DNA from: Sclerurus mexicanus
Taxonomy: Eukaryota; Chordata; Aves; Passeriformes; Furnariidae
Assembly: GCA_013396755.1 (NCBI GenBank)
Contig: VWZF01006750.1
Location: forward strand, 4,853,052-4,917,051
Length of the DNA: 64,000 nucleotides
Reading direction: 5' to 3'
In this document: piece after piece, positions 24,376 through 34,931 of the stretch
How positions within the stretch are numbered: position 1 is the stretch's first letter
Layout of the letters: each line of letters starts with the position of its first letter
Notes under the pieces: generated by a model
What the model saw: only the letters and a program-made list of their open reading frames with translations
The model's database searches: none
Told to the model about the DNA's origin: nothing
Made by a program: the position numbers and the translations under genes

Positions 24376-26289
24376 GGTAAAATTGTAGTCTTAAGGACAA
24401 GAATTTACTGACTCCATGCTGTAAAACTGATGGATATTCTCTTTCTTCAGATGATGGTGCTTGAATATATGTATTTTCTTTTTCAGACTAGAATGTTTGT
24501 AAGCCAGCTAGCAAGTCTGCTTCAGATTGCTTTAACCTGCAGCAACATCTTTCACATATGTGTTATTTCATAACTCAGAATCAGACTTATTTTTTATCTT
24601 CATGTTCTAGTAGTTTTCATTTTGGTTCTAGGCACAAATAAAGAAACAGTTTTCCAGCAGAAAATCTGATGAGCCAGATGTAATCTAGGGAGGGACTTGA
24701 ATATCTAGTCCTGATTTGCCTGCATGGTCTTATGTGTGTATATTTTTCCAGATGAGGTTGGCTTATGCTTCTAAACTATCAGTGCAGAACAGACATTGCC
24801 AAGATACTGATCAATAACATACTAGGGGATGGCACACACTCCCTCTGCTGTTCCTGTGTTTTCGTGTTTCCGTGCTGGTATTTACAGCGCCCAGGAGCAG
24901 GATGTTCCTGCTGCTGTCCCAGGTGCTAACATGGATACACTTCAGGAGGAGTTCAGGCATACTCCTGGATTCTTACTAGTTACAACTTCTGCGCTTGCTT
25001 TTAAGTAGAGCTGTAATTGTGTTGTTTGTAGGTTTGGCAGATTTGGTTTGTTTCCCTCCTTCTTCTGTTCAGTCAATCTAAAATTTCTGCTCATTTTTCT
25101 TTTAGCTCTGTAAGATTGATTTCAAGGTGGGTACGAGTTTCCCATTGTGGCAGCTTCTGGATTTAATGAATACTACCAGCGCAGATTGAGGCATCATGAA
25201 GGGAAACCCAGACACACACTGAAAATATGAATTCTCTGTCATGCTAATGTTCTTTATCCTGGTGACGTCCTTTTCTTTCCCCACCTGCACCTCAAACTCC
25301 CACTCTGTAGAGGCTTCCTTTGTGCATGATTAGTCACTGCTTCTTCCTGCCAAAATAAACCTACCTACATTTTTCTTATTATCTTGTCAGAGAGTGCCCT
25401 GAAGTTCTTTCACTTTCTTCGTTTGAGCAGTTCATCCCTTCTTATTTCTTTCCTTCTTCTTTGCCATCAGAAAGTATTCATTACAGGGTGTGAGAGGCCA
25501 GGAGAGGTCTGTAGAAGTTGAATGTGCGCTTTCAATCAACTGTTTACTAATGATAGGTAAAATTTTTGCAACGCTGTGCTCAATATTAAACCATTTCAGG
25601 GTAGCTTTAGAAATTGTGCATCTTTGGTGAATTTTTCTTTGCAGAGCTATATCCAGCAAAACGGAGATGACTAATGAAAACATTTCATCCTGAGACTGAA
25701 ATTTCACCAGTCACATGGTTTCGAAGGCAGCTCACTGTTGTGAAAGTTCTGTGGAGCCATGCTGCCTTACAGAATGCAAGGAAAAAAAGGCCCATGTTTA
25801 ACCTAGATAATATTTCCCTGTAATTATGAAAATTTGTTCTCACCTCCCTCTCAAGAAACAGCTTGGAATGTTCAAACTGAATTGCAAATAGTTATTGGGA
25901 TGTAAGTAGAGAGAAAGGATGGACACTAGTAATAACACAGCTACAGTGATGGACTCCAGAATATTAATTACATCCTTAGAGGTGGAATCTGCATAAACAT
26001 TTTAAATTCATACATCTTTTTCTCAAAGGAGTTGATAGCTCCTGCAGAACTAGGTCTTCCAAACTTAGGGAAAATGTCCTGAGTCCTTTTGTAAACACAC
26101 ACTGAATGTCTCCTTATGGTGGAGGAAATATGGCCCAAGACACAAGCAGCTCATCTGAGAGTGCTGGAGATTTCTGATTGTTGCAAGTCACTTCAAGGTG
26201 ACTGAATGTTACAGTGGGAATGTAATTTTGAAGGAATTCTTAGGCATAGATGTTCTTCCTGTCACATATCAGCTGGCCCAAAGGGCTAC

Positions 26290-26567
26290 ATAGAATTATA
26301 GAATTGCCCCAAGAGTCACACCATGTGCCTGACAGTGTTGTCTAAATGCTTCTTGAACTCTGTCAGGCTTGGTGCTGTGACCACTTCCCTGGGGAGCTTT
26401 TTCCAACACCCAACCAACTCTGGGTGAAGAACCTTCTTCTAATATCAAATCTAAACCTCCGCTGAAACAGCTTCATGCCATTCCTTCAGGTTCTACCGAT
26501 GGTGACCAGAGAGAAGAGATCAGTGCCTGCCCCTTCACTGCTCCTTGTGGGAAAGCTGTACATAGTC
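26290..26567 (-). mobile_element. CR1 LINE, 3' end region, minus orientation
   Basis: Starts with TAGAATTATAGAATTG, the reverse complement of a CR1 tail. It continues through the known CR1 3' stretch in reverse: GCTTCTTGAACTCTGTCAGG, GACCACTTCCCTGGGGAGC, CAACTCTGGGTGAAGAACC, ACCAGAGAGAAGAGATCAGT. The copy is 5'-truncated, so its old upstream end lies at the right. It sits about 270 bases from the oppositely oriented CR1 at 26836, so the two are head to head. Confidence 0.92.
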
Positions 26568-26835
26568 AAGGTAATCAGACAGGGTGGGTGCAGGGAAAAT
26601 TACTGTATTTGGTGATGATTTTGTCTGATTATATTTTAGAAATATATGAGAAAATAAAGTGAGAGGCAAGTGTCAGGAATAAATCTTGTACCTTTCTGAA
26701 CAGAATCTGTGAGCTCTCACAGTGGTAAGTAGAGATTTACCCACTGAATGCAACCCTGGGGAGAGGGCGAGCTAAGTAAGGAACTACTCAACATGATCCA
26801 GTATTTGAAGAGACTGATGCTGGACCCAGGTAGGC
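26568..26835. other. Spacer between two CR1 copies
   Basis: About 270 bases of unique AT-rich sequence. Nothing recognisable. Confidence 0.7.
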
Positions 26836-27310
26836 TTGTCACCACAATATAAGAAAGACATTAAGCAATTAGAGAGCATCCAAAGGAGGGCTATGGAGAT
26901 GGTGAAGGGCCTTGAGGGGAAGGCGTGTGAGGAGTCGCTGAGGGGACTTGGTCTGTTCAGCCTGGAGAGGAGGAGACTGAGGGGAGACCTCATTGCATTA
27001 CAGCTTCCTTGTGAGGGGAAGAGGAAGGGCAGACACTGTCTCTTCTCGGTGGAGACCAGGGACAGGACACGAGGGGATGGCCTGAGGTAGTGTCAGATGA
27101 GGTTTAGGTTGGATATTAGAAAAAGCTTTCTCACCCAGAGGGCGGTCGGGCACTGGAACAGCCAGTGGTCACAGCTCCAAGCCTGGCAGAGCTCAAGAAG
27201 CATTTGGATGATATTCTGGGACACACGGTGTGACTCTTGGGGATGGTCCTGTGGAGGGCCAAGGGTTGGACTCGATGATCCTTGTGGGTCCCTTCCAGCT
27301 CGGAGTATCC
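26836..27310 (+). mobile_element. CR1 LINE with C-terminal ORF2 remnant and 3' UTR
   Basis: At 26836-27090 an 84-codon open frame reads like the C-terminus of CR1 ORF2 after the reverse transcriptase: SPQYKKDIKQLESIQRRAME, then LRGLGLFSLERRRLRGDLIA and RDRTRGDGLR. The nucleotide sequence continues through GGTTTAGGTTGGATATTAG, GGGCACTGGAACAGCCAG, and GGTTGGACTCGATGATCC / GGGTCCCTTCCAGCTC at 27262-27301, the CR1 3' end. The endonuclease and most of the RT domain are missing, so this copy cannot move by itself. It is GC-richer than the other copies here and leads straight into an unusual 10-bp tail array. Confidence 0.92.
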
Positions 27311-27380
27311 TGCGGTTCTGTGCGGTTCTGTGCGGTTCCGTGCGGTTCCGTGCGGTTCTGTGCGGTTCTGTGCGGTTCCC
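27311..27380 (+). repeat. Seven-copy decamer array TGCGGTTCYG at the CR1 3' end
   Basis: Seven consecutive 10-bp units, all starting TGCGGTTC and ending TG, TG, CG, CG, TG, TG, CC. The series follows a T,T,C,C,T,T,C pattern at position 9, which suggests a 40-bp super-unit. It lies where a CR1 normally carries its short tail repeat; the usual tail in this window is the 8-bp ATTCTRTG type. Every unit holds a CpG. The array is probably an expanded and GC-shifted CR1 tail. Confidence 0.93.
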
Positions 27381-27432
27381 CGACCTCGCAGCGTGGGAAG
27401 CTGTCGGGAGCGCTGGGTTTGGCTGACCGTGC

Positions 27433-27451
27433 ATCGCCCCCTGGTGACTGG
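27433..27451 (-). promoter_or_regulatory. CTCF-like binding motif 1
   Basis: The core CGCCCCCTGGTG (27435-27446) is the reverse complement of the vertebrate CTCF core CACCAGGGGGCG. It matches 12 of 14 positions of the common 14-base consensus. The motif therefore points to the minus strand. Binding is not shown by sequence alone, and CpG methylation would matter because the core holds a CpG. Confidence 0.5.
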
Positions 27452-27486
27452 CCGGGGAGAGGAGCGCTCCACCCTCGCCTGTGCCG

Positions 27487-27538
27487 CCTGGTCACTGCTG
27501 TCCCCTGTGCCCCCTGGTCATTGCTGTCCCCTGTGCTA
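27487..27538. repeat. 26-bp tandem duplication carrying CTCF-like cores
   Basis: Two 26-bp units, each reading CCTGGTCAYTGCTGTCCCCT and on, at 27487-27512 and 27513-27538, with a few mismatches. The junctions create GTGCCGCCTGGTCA (27481-27494, 11 of 14 to the CTCF consensus) and GTGCCCCCTGGTCA (27507-27520, 12 of 14), both in the same orientation as the motif at 27435. This is a three-site cluster at spacings of about 48 and 26 bases. Confidence 0.75.
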
Positions 27539-29673
27539 GCAGCTCAGCAGGCGGGCCAGGCTGTCCCCTCTACCCTTGCTGTAGCCGGGGGGGAGACAGC
27601 TGGCGGGGAGTGCCCCTAAAATGCCGCTGATAACTTTATGAGGAGGATTAAAAGTATTAGCTCTGACCTAGGGGGTGATGGTCTGCGCTCAAAACTGGTT
27701 CTGTGTTTTGCTTCCCTGTCCTCCTGAGTTTAGGATCTTTTTCCTCTTTAGATTTTTAAGAATGGTCTTCTCCACATTCATTCTGTGTCACCAAATCCAA
27801 AGTGAAGCTGGTGAGCTGACATATATAAACAAATATTCATTTAAGCACACGGTGAAGCATTTCTTAATGTTGGAACAAATTATTCCCTTACTTTTACCTC
27901 TGTGATCTTTTCATTTGTATAAAAAGGCATAAATAACATAAGAAATCAAGTGAAAGTAAGAAAAGTCATGTTATTCTGCTCATGCATCAAAGATATGGCA
28001 GGGTACACTGAGAGAGACAGATCCCAAGTGAATTGAGGCAATCTGACTGCACGACGCTCAGTCTAACAAGGGTAGGTGACTTATTCTGACTACCAAAAAG
28101 ACTCAGAATGTTTATTCCTTGGTCAGAAATAAGAAGACAAACAATCAATTAAAAAACCCCCAGTACTTTAGTACGTTGAAATAAATCAGTCAAGCTTTGG
28201 GAACCCTAAAGGGATCACTAGAAACAGCAAACACTCCTGAGATTGCAGATAAATGGAAAAAAGGCTTAAGATCTTAAATATAGTAACGGAATGAACTGTT
28301 TGTTTTTGCAAAAAGTATCTATTCTTTGAGAAGGAAAAACTCTTGAGGGATAAAGTTACTCCTTGTTAGAAGCCCAGCTACAGGTGTAAAATGACTAATA
28401 CATACATCGACTAATGATTTTATCTAAAAGAGTAGTATGAAAACTCTTGAGGTTAATTGCATTTCAACCTGAGAATATTAATTACACCAATTAGAAAATC
28501 AGCATGATAAGTCTTATTAACAAAACTCATTAAAAAAATATCGTAATTTTTTGTATTTTATGTTAGTTTTATATTCATATGTATTGTATTAAGTAAATAG
28601 CACTTTTTTAAAAAATCAGTCTGAGCCCCAGAAAACTTCACATATGGTAAAGTTAGATATGACTGTGGATGTTTAGCTGGGAGGATTTCCTGAAAGGGTA
28701 ACATTAGCAAATCTTCTCTCTTTTAACCTGTCTGAAGGTCCCGTAAACACCTGTCAGTACAATGCTCAATGTGCCCATTGCAGAACGAGCTTAGAATAAT
28801 GGACAGTGTTTCATAAACCCTTTGGGAAACCAGAACAAAGGAAACCTGTTCGGACTAGCTGTATAAGCACAAGGCTACAACAGAAGACAATTGTATTGTG
28901 AAGAAATAAACAGAAAAAAACCACTCTTGGAAGAGATTAGTTCTAGACTTGAATGAACTAAGAAGAAGCCATTATCTTTGAACATTGCTTGAAAGAGAGA
29001 TGCATTTTTTCATTGCCTAGAAGCACAAACAAGTCATATTGGTGATCAAAAATCTGATTATATAAATAAAAATGATCATAGAGGGAGCAGTGAGGACAGA
29101 ACCATGACTTTTCAAGAAATCTACATAATACTGTAATTCCTACATGTACTGCTTAATTTTTAAGTCCTTCATTATTTTAATGGCAGTTAGTGAATTCAAT
29201 ATATAGAAGTAAAAAAAAGCAAGAGGATTTTTCATTCCATAACTTGGAAGTTTTAGAGGCTCTACTGGAAAGCATTTACTGTATAGCAGACATGGATCAG
29301 TAATCAGAGCATTAAACTTCAAAGAAGCACAACTACAAAATAACCTCTGCTGGAAAAAAAAAATAAGTTTTACAATTATACTGTCTTGTATTTCTGTTTA
29401 CAATCTTTTTTATAACTAATTGGAGACTACTTTTTTTCCCCCCCATACAGAAGAAGATAAGAAAAATTTCTTCTGTAAGATATCTTGATGATTAAAGGCG
29501 AGTGGGATGAACCCTGTCCATGATGAAGAGTGAATGTGCTAAGTAAATGGATGATCACAGGCTCAGGGAGGCTCCAGGGAGCCAGATGAAGGTCACCAGC
29601 ACATCATAACTTGTTGTGCACTGGGGCGCTTTCCTCAAGATCTGTCACCAAATGCTACAGAGGTTTAGTAGTT

Positions 29674-29705
29674 AAGAAAAAAAAAAAAGGAAAAAAGAAA
29701 AAAGA
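29674..29705 (+). repeat. A-rich purine tract
   Basis: Thirty-two bases of A and G, mostly A in runs of 12, 6 and 6. Low complexity, with no element attached. Confidence 0.85.
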
Positions 29706-31819
29706 GGTCCTGCATGTTGTTCACGTAGCAAGTTAATTCATTTAAACAGTTGAGCACTAAACTCAGCAAAACAGCATTGCCTCCTCTTACTTCTGCTTAA
29801 GCTTATCAGGCTGCAGTTATATTCTTTAGACAGTTTGTAACATTCAGTGCCATCTTGTATTTGTATTAACACAGCATCTAGCTCAGGTCCATAAAATGTA
29901 GAGTTGGTCATCTAGTCTGAAACTGTCTGCTGGGATCCTTCCCATCTCTTGGTTTTACTGACACTCAAGCTGTGACTGAAGCATCCACACATATACATCC
30001 CACCTCCTCCAGGAGAAGATACAGTGGCCGCACACAGAAAGACACTTTCTGCTCTTAAAGGTAGCCACAGCCTGTCATATTCAGGTGGTTTTGGCTGTTC
30101 AGTTGCCCAGTCATCATGAGCCTAACAGTCAAGTGGCAGCGGACTCGTTTTCCTTGGGCACAGCCACAAGTGCTCTCCTAGACCACTTGCTGTTCTCTGT
30201 GTTGCCTTCTCAGCTCTTTTCATTTCATGGCTGTTCTTTAGGTGTAATTGAGTTTTGCTCATTTACTGCTGGAGCACCAAGGAATGGAAAGGACACAGTA
30301 AACCAGAACAAAACAGCTGTTCAAGAATGAGACTAGAAAGTTCCTTTTCTCTTTCATTTTTTCAGTTGTGTCCTAACAGCAGCTCCTACTAGTTAAAGTT
30401 TCAAGAGCAAAAGCACCAGCCTGCACAAAAAGCTACTACTGTGAAAAAACATGCATCTTAAAAAAAAATCTCATTTTAATAGGCAAAGAAACTGTCATTC
30501 AAGCTGTTCATAGACCCGTGACTCTAGCTATTTTGCTGCTGTCAGATTATTTACTCATGGCCATTTTCTTTTGCAAAGACCAAACATATATTATTGCATT
30601 ACTGTGCCATGGTGTGGCACAGGGCTTGGAACAGGGTCTGCAACCCTCACTTGGAAAAGCAGTATTGCTGACAAATGACAACTGGTGGATTATCTGGTTT
30701 TTAAAAGTCTGTGCAGATTACCACAGCTAGAAGCCTGTAGTTTCTCTGGCCTCAAACCTGCCTTGCCTTTGGGCTAACACAAGTATTTGTGCAGTCAGGT
30801 GACAGGCAAGACTCTGGGAGCTGAAAAATAGCCTTGCCAAAACCAATAAAGAGACTTATTTTTCATCCTGCTCAGTACTGCAGAATATTCACAGAAAAGC
30901 TGCTGCTAGCACAAGGAGGGGATATGGAAACAAACAACTGGGGAGGAGGGCAGGACTGCCTCTTTCAATGGCTGTGCTTGCTTAGGGAGGCTGAAAGTGT
31001 CCTTTGAAGTACAGCCAAAGGCTAGTCATCTGAAAATGTCTGAGTCACTGCACAGCCCAGCTTGATTCCCTCTCCTTTGGAAGACTCAACTCAGGCTGTC
31101 AATGCTACTAAGGAGTCTAAAATTTAGAATGTTTTCCCCATCTGGAAGCGACCTTGAATAAATTTTTGACGTTACCTTGAGTAAATTTTGGAAGAAAACA
31201 GTCAGACTGGGTGACATGCTGCCACTGTCAGTTGCATTCAAGTCTTTGTCAGCTTAGCACACAGAGAAACAGGATCCTTGGGAGGTTCCGCATTGCTTGC
31301 CAGTGCAACTGAATTGGAGCACATGTACACACCATGATTTGCTTTTGGCAGCTGGCTCTTAAGGCCATGAAAGCTTGACTCATTTCTTTTGCTGGAATAT
31401 TTAGGACAGCGTTACATGGATATTTTCTCATGTAAGAGAAGAAACTGAAACAGACATTGGCTGCTCTGATGTCAAGGACTTTGTGAAATATTTGCAAGAA
31501 AGCTGTGACATTAACTGTCATTAACACAGATACTGTAAATATGAATGAGTTGATGTTTTTATCTCAAATGTACTGATGGCATAAAAGCTTATAGCTTCCT
31601 TTAAATTAGCAGCTAATTTATCTTGCTTAAATTGTGGAAGTGCACATCTGCAGACAGTTCTTTAAAGAGGGTCACCTTTAATGGGTGCTCATCACCTCAT
31701 GCATCTGACCTGAGAGATTATCAGTTCTAAAGGAAAACCACCAGATCACTGCAGAAACATTGCCAGAGGTGTGGAGGGTGTGAAGCAGCTGCCTCCTATA
31801 CAGCAAACTGCAATGGCAC

Positions 31820-31834
31820 CAGCAGCAGCAGCAG
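31820..31834 (+). repeat. (CAG)5 trinucleotide repeat
   Basis: Five perfect CAG units followed by CTG. On the minus strand an open frame runs through it, but the surrounding frame is not coding-like. Confidence 0.85.
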
Positions 31835-34800
31835 CTGTAGTACAAGAACTGACGAGGTCTGAGACAGGCTGTAGACATTTATAATGAATTGGTCTGGAAT
31901 AAAGAGATAAAGAAGACCTTGTAAAATCAGAACAAACTGTTAAGGGAAAGCAGTACTAGCAAGGAAAAAAAATCAAGGTCGTTCCAACTTTGCAGCAAAG
32001 GTGTTCTTCTTTCAAGAAAACCAGCAAAATCCTTTGTATGTGAAGCATGTCAGAAAGGTTTTGACAAAAAGTGTGAAAGGAAAAGGCTGTTTAACTCAAG
32101 CCAGTGACTAGGGACAGGATTTAGGAGGTCAGTGTTCATTAGCTATCATTATCAAGGGTAAAGTATGAGCAGAAGTGACAGAGTTACACAACTTATCGTC
32201 ACCCACCAGTTGAACTGTGAAAGTTAATGGGCATCATGGCCAATGGAAAATAAAGCACATACAAAGACAGGGAGACAATAGACAGAAGTAAGTGTACCGT
32301 CATGAGACTAAACTTGAGCTGTATCCTCATGTACCAACTGACTCAGACTGATACTTAATATTCTAGTTCAATAGTGATGACTTTTCTGTTACCTTGAGAA
32401 TCGATGGTTTGTTTTTCTGAATATATAAAAGCACGCAAATCTAAAGATAAGGTGTGATTTAAACTGTGTGCTTGTCCACAAGCATATGTTCTCAGTAAAA
32501 AGCAAAAATTCAAACTAAAATTATGGTTTAGGGCCTGATTTGACACTTGACTCTTCCAGCATGTTCCAGGCATCAATCAAAATATTTGGCCTTCTGCCAT
32601 CTTCAAACCAACCTGTTTAGGAACTCTACAGAATTCCAAAGGTAACATGACTTTAATGAAAAATGAAATATATGCTCAACTGATGCTGGGTAAAATGGTT
32701 GGTGGTGAAGAGAGAAAAGGGCTCTTTCTTCCTTCCGACCATCTCACAGGAGGGTGCATTTTCATAAATGAAGACTTTTCAAGGGCTTTCTACTTCACAT
32801 ATATGTGTGACAACTAAGAAGCCAGAAAAATGCTGGACTGGTGGATGCAGAGTATAAAAGAAACATCCATCGGAAGAGATACATGCATAGCTCTGAACTC
32901 ATATCTCATCTTTTTTTTTCTGTTGAGTTAGTCATCACTAAATACAACACCAGTTACCTCACACATGTTCAGTCAAGCCCCTACTATGTCCTCAGTGCAC
33001 TTGACAGTTTTGGGCTGCTCTTGCCTTAATCTGAAGTTCACGGAAAATATATAGAAAAGGTGTTTTTGTCTGTGTACCTGGAGAAATACAGCCCTAGCAA
33101 GAGTCACCCTGGTATCCAGAAGAGTGTAACATGATGTGTCTAAGACACAGGCTATAAAAGAGCATCGTAATGCGGCATCTCACCTCACCAATACTTCATT
33201 TGATAGGACCAAAGGGTTAGACAAAATTGTTCATTCATTACAGAAAGGATCAGAGCAGGAAAAGATGGGAAAACTATAAAATGTGAAATTATATGAAATT
33301 GAGTGTGCTGGGTGTAAGTAGTAATTAGGACTTACTTAGCTTCTGTTAGTAACTGACTCACAGGTGTTCTGAGCTTCAGAAAACCAGACAGGAATTGTTA
33401 AGGTAAGGACAATGACATTTTCACTTTGTTGCAAAACGTGTTTCTGTCTGTTGCAGTTTAGTCAAATGGTTTCATCATGCACTTTATTTTTTGAAAGGGA
33501 GACCTAGGGAAAATGGAGTGTTACTGAAGGGACACCACCAGTTCCACTTTGTGATTTATGTGATTGGTGGTCAGTCTAAGGATACACAGAGAAATTCAAG
33601 TGTGCAGGCTTTTATTTGTCTTTTCTGTTTGAATTCATGTATTTTGATGTAAAATGAGAGGAAATTCCATCACAGGAAGAGGGGCTGGGCAACTGGTAAT
33701 GTGAGTTTATAGATCTGGAGATCCAGTCACTTGATGTTACAACTGCCCAGGACAAACCATTTTTTACTATAGTGGTAGTAAACCCTATTTTAATACCACT
33801 CTACTGGGCTATCCTCATGCTCCTGCTGGAAGACTATTCTGGGAGCTTGGTTCCAGCATTGAACCCTCAAAATACCCAAGTGAATTTCATTTTTAACTGG
33901 TTGGTACCTTTTTGATTTGCTGCCAGTACAGTCCAGTAGTTTAATCAGTTCTCCATTTGCAGCAGATCCCATTCTACAGTGTTCCTGAAGAAAAATCCTA
34001 CTTTTCTAGCTTTCATTTTGTTAGGTAAATAAGATATAGTCTTTCAGATTTTTTCTTCATAGGTTGTCTGCAGGCATTTGTTGATGCATAAACCATTCTT
34101 CACACAATTGGTAGATGCAGAATAGTAAAGAATTTTTTCTTATTATCTTTGATGGACTGATCTGCAGCTTCTCAGCCATTTTGAGAAAAACATATTCCTA
34201 AACACTAGGTCAGAAGACTGCAGTGAAACAAAAAGACATGGATGTAACTAGAAATAGTTGCTGTTTCTGTGTAGGAAACTATTGTCCTGTGCTTCATCAG
34301 CACTACCGTACTTGCCTTCTAGACACATGTGCTGCTGGCAAAGTTTTGATAGCAGATCGTGCTAGAGATGATGGTGTCTATTCCGATGTGATACCTAATT
34401 CATTTTTCATCCACAGAAAACCAGAAGAGCTTTTTTATTGTTACCCATCATTCAGAAATGACACAAAACAGCAAGCTCATTTAGTACCACTGCTTGTTGC
34501 CCTCTCCATATTTGTACTATGCCAGACTACTCCACAACAGGTCCCTCAAGGTTTCTGAAGATGTAATTTTGTCTAAGTGCATGAACTCATGCATTTGGGC
34601 TACCAGGCCTGAAAAGGATAAGTGGCAAAACACTGTATGACTCAAATTAAAAGCAGACAGACTGGGGTACAAACTCAGATCTTCCTTGGTTTTCTCCATT
34701 TCATGCTTCCACAATTTTTGTTATAGACTTGTACTCAAGCTGTGACCTATCATCACTCCGTTGTAGTCTGGTCAGCAGGATGGTGTTACCTGTGGTTTTC

Positions 34801-34918
34801 ATCACTGCTTGAAATACAGAAGAGAATGCACGAAAACCTGGACATTTTCTTTTTTTAATGTATTTTGATTAAGCAATAAAGGTTAGAGAAGTCCTTCTAA
34901 TCTTAAAATAAATAGCTT

Positions 34919-34931
34919 GGGGGGGGGGAGG
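34919..34931 (+). repeat. G10 run plus GGG
   Basis: Ten G followed by AGGG. It is a possible slippage or G-quadruplex site inside AT-rich DNA. Confidence 0.8.

Larger units (their letters stand above)
19441..26289. other. Unique non-coding sequence
   Basis: No gene is recognisable. Distinct items inside it are a 33-bp tandem duplication (20904-20971) and a CT/T tract with a strong splice acceptor (24104-24145). The part at about 20040-20480 is AT-rich, free of repeats and dense in TAAT/ATTA cores, the sort of composition seen in distal regulatory DNA. That is only a compositional impression. Open frames are all under 100 codons. Confidence 0.65.
27381..27620. promoter_or_regulatory. Short CpG-dense block next to the CR1 tail
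   Basis: The 180 bases at 27301-27480 hold about 20 CpG dinucleotides, far above the rest of the window. The block stays GC-rich to about 27620 (GCCGGGGAG, GGCGGGCC, GCCGGGGGGGAGACAGC). It overlaps the decamer array and three CTCF-like cores. It could be a small CpG island, promoter or boundary element, or a GC-rich mobile-element remnant. No transcription start can be assigned from sequence. Open frames on both strands here result from low stop frequency in GC-rich DNA and are not genes. Confidence 0.5.

Noticed and set aside
27311..27380. Regular repeat array as a CRISPR
   Set aside because: Units are 10 bp and directly adjacent with no spacers, in vertebrate DNA behind a CR1 end.
27093..27619. 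Several overlapping 85-129 codon frames on both strands with repeated Cys-Gly-Ser-Val or Arg-Thr-Glu-Pro words
   Set aside because: These are translations of the CR1 3' UTR, the decamer array and the CpG-rich block, where stops are rare. They are not genes.
28030..28930. AT-rich stretch with a few LTR-like words (for example AAGAAATAAACAG near 28900) as a second retroviral remnant
   Set aside because: No TATA/CpG/R-U5 order, no TG...CA ends and no target-site duplication could be placed.
29885..29975. GTTGGTCATCTAGTCTG as a very old minus-strand CR1 end
   Set aside because: Similarity is limited to about 20 bases, too short and diverged to call.
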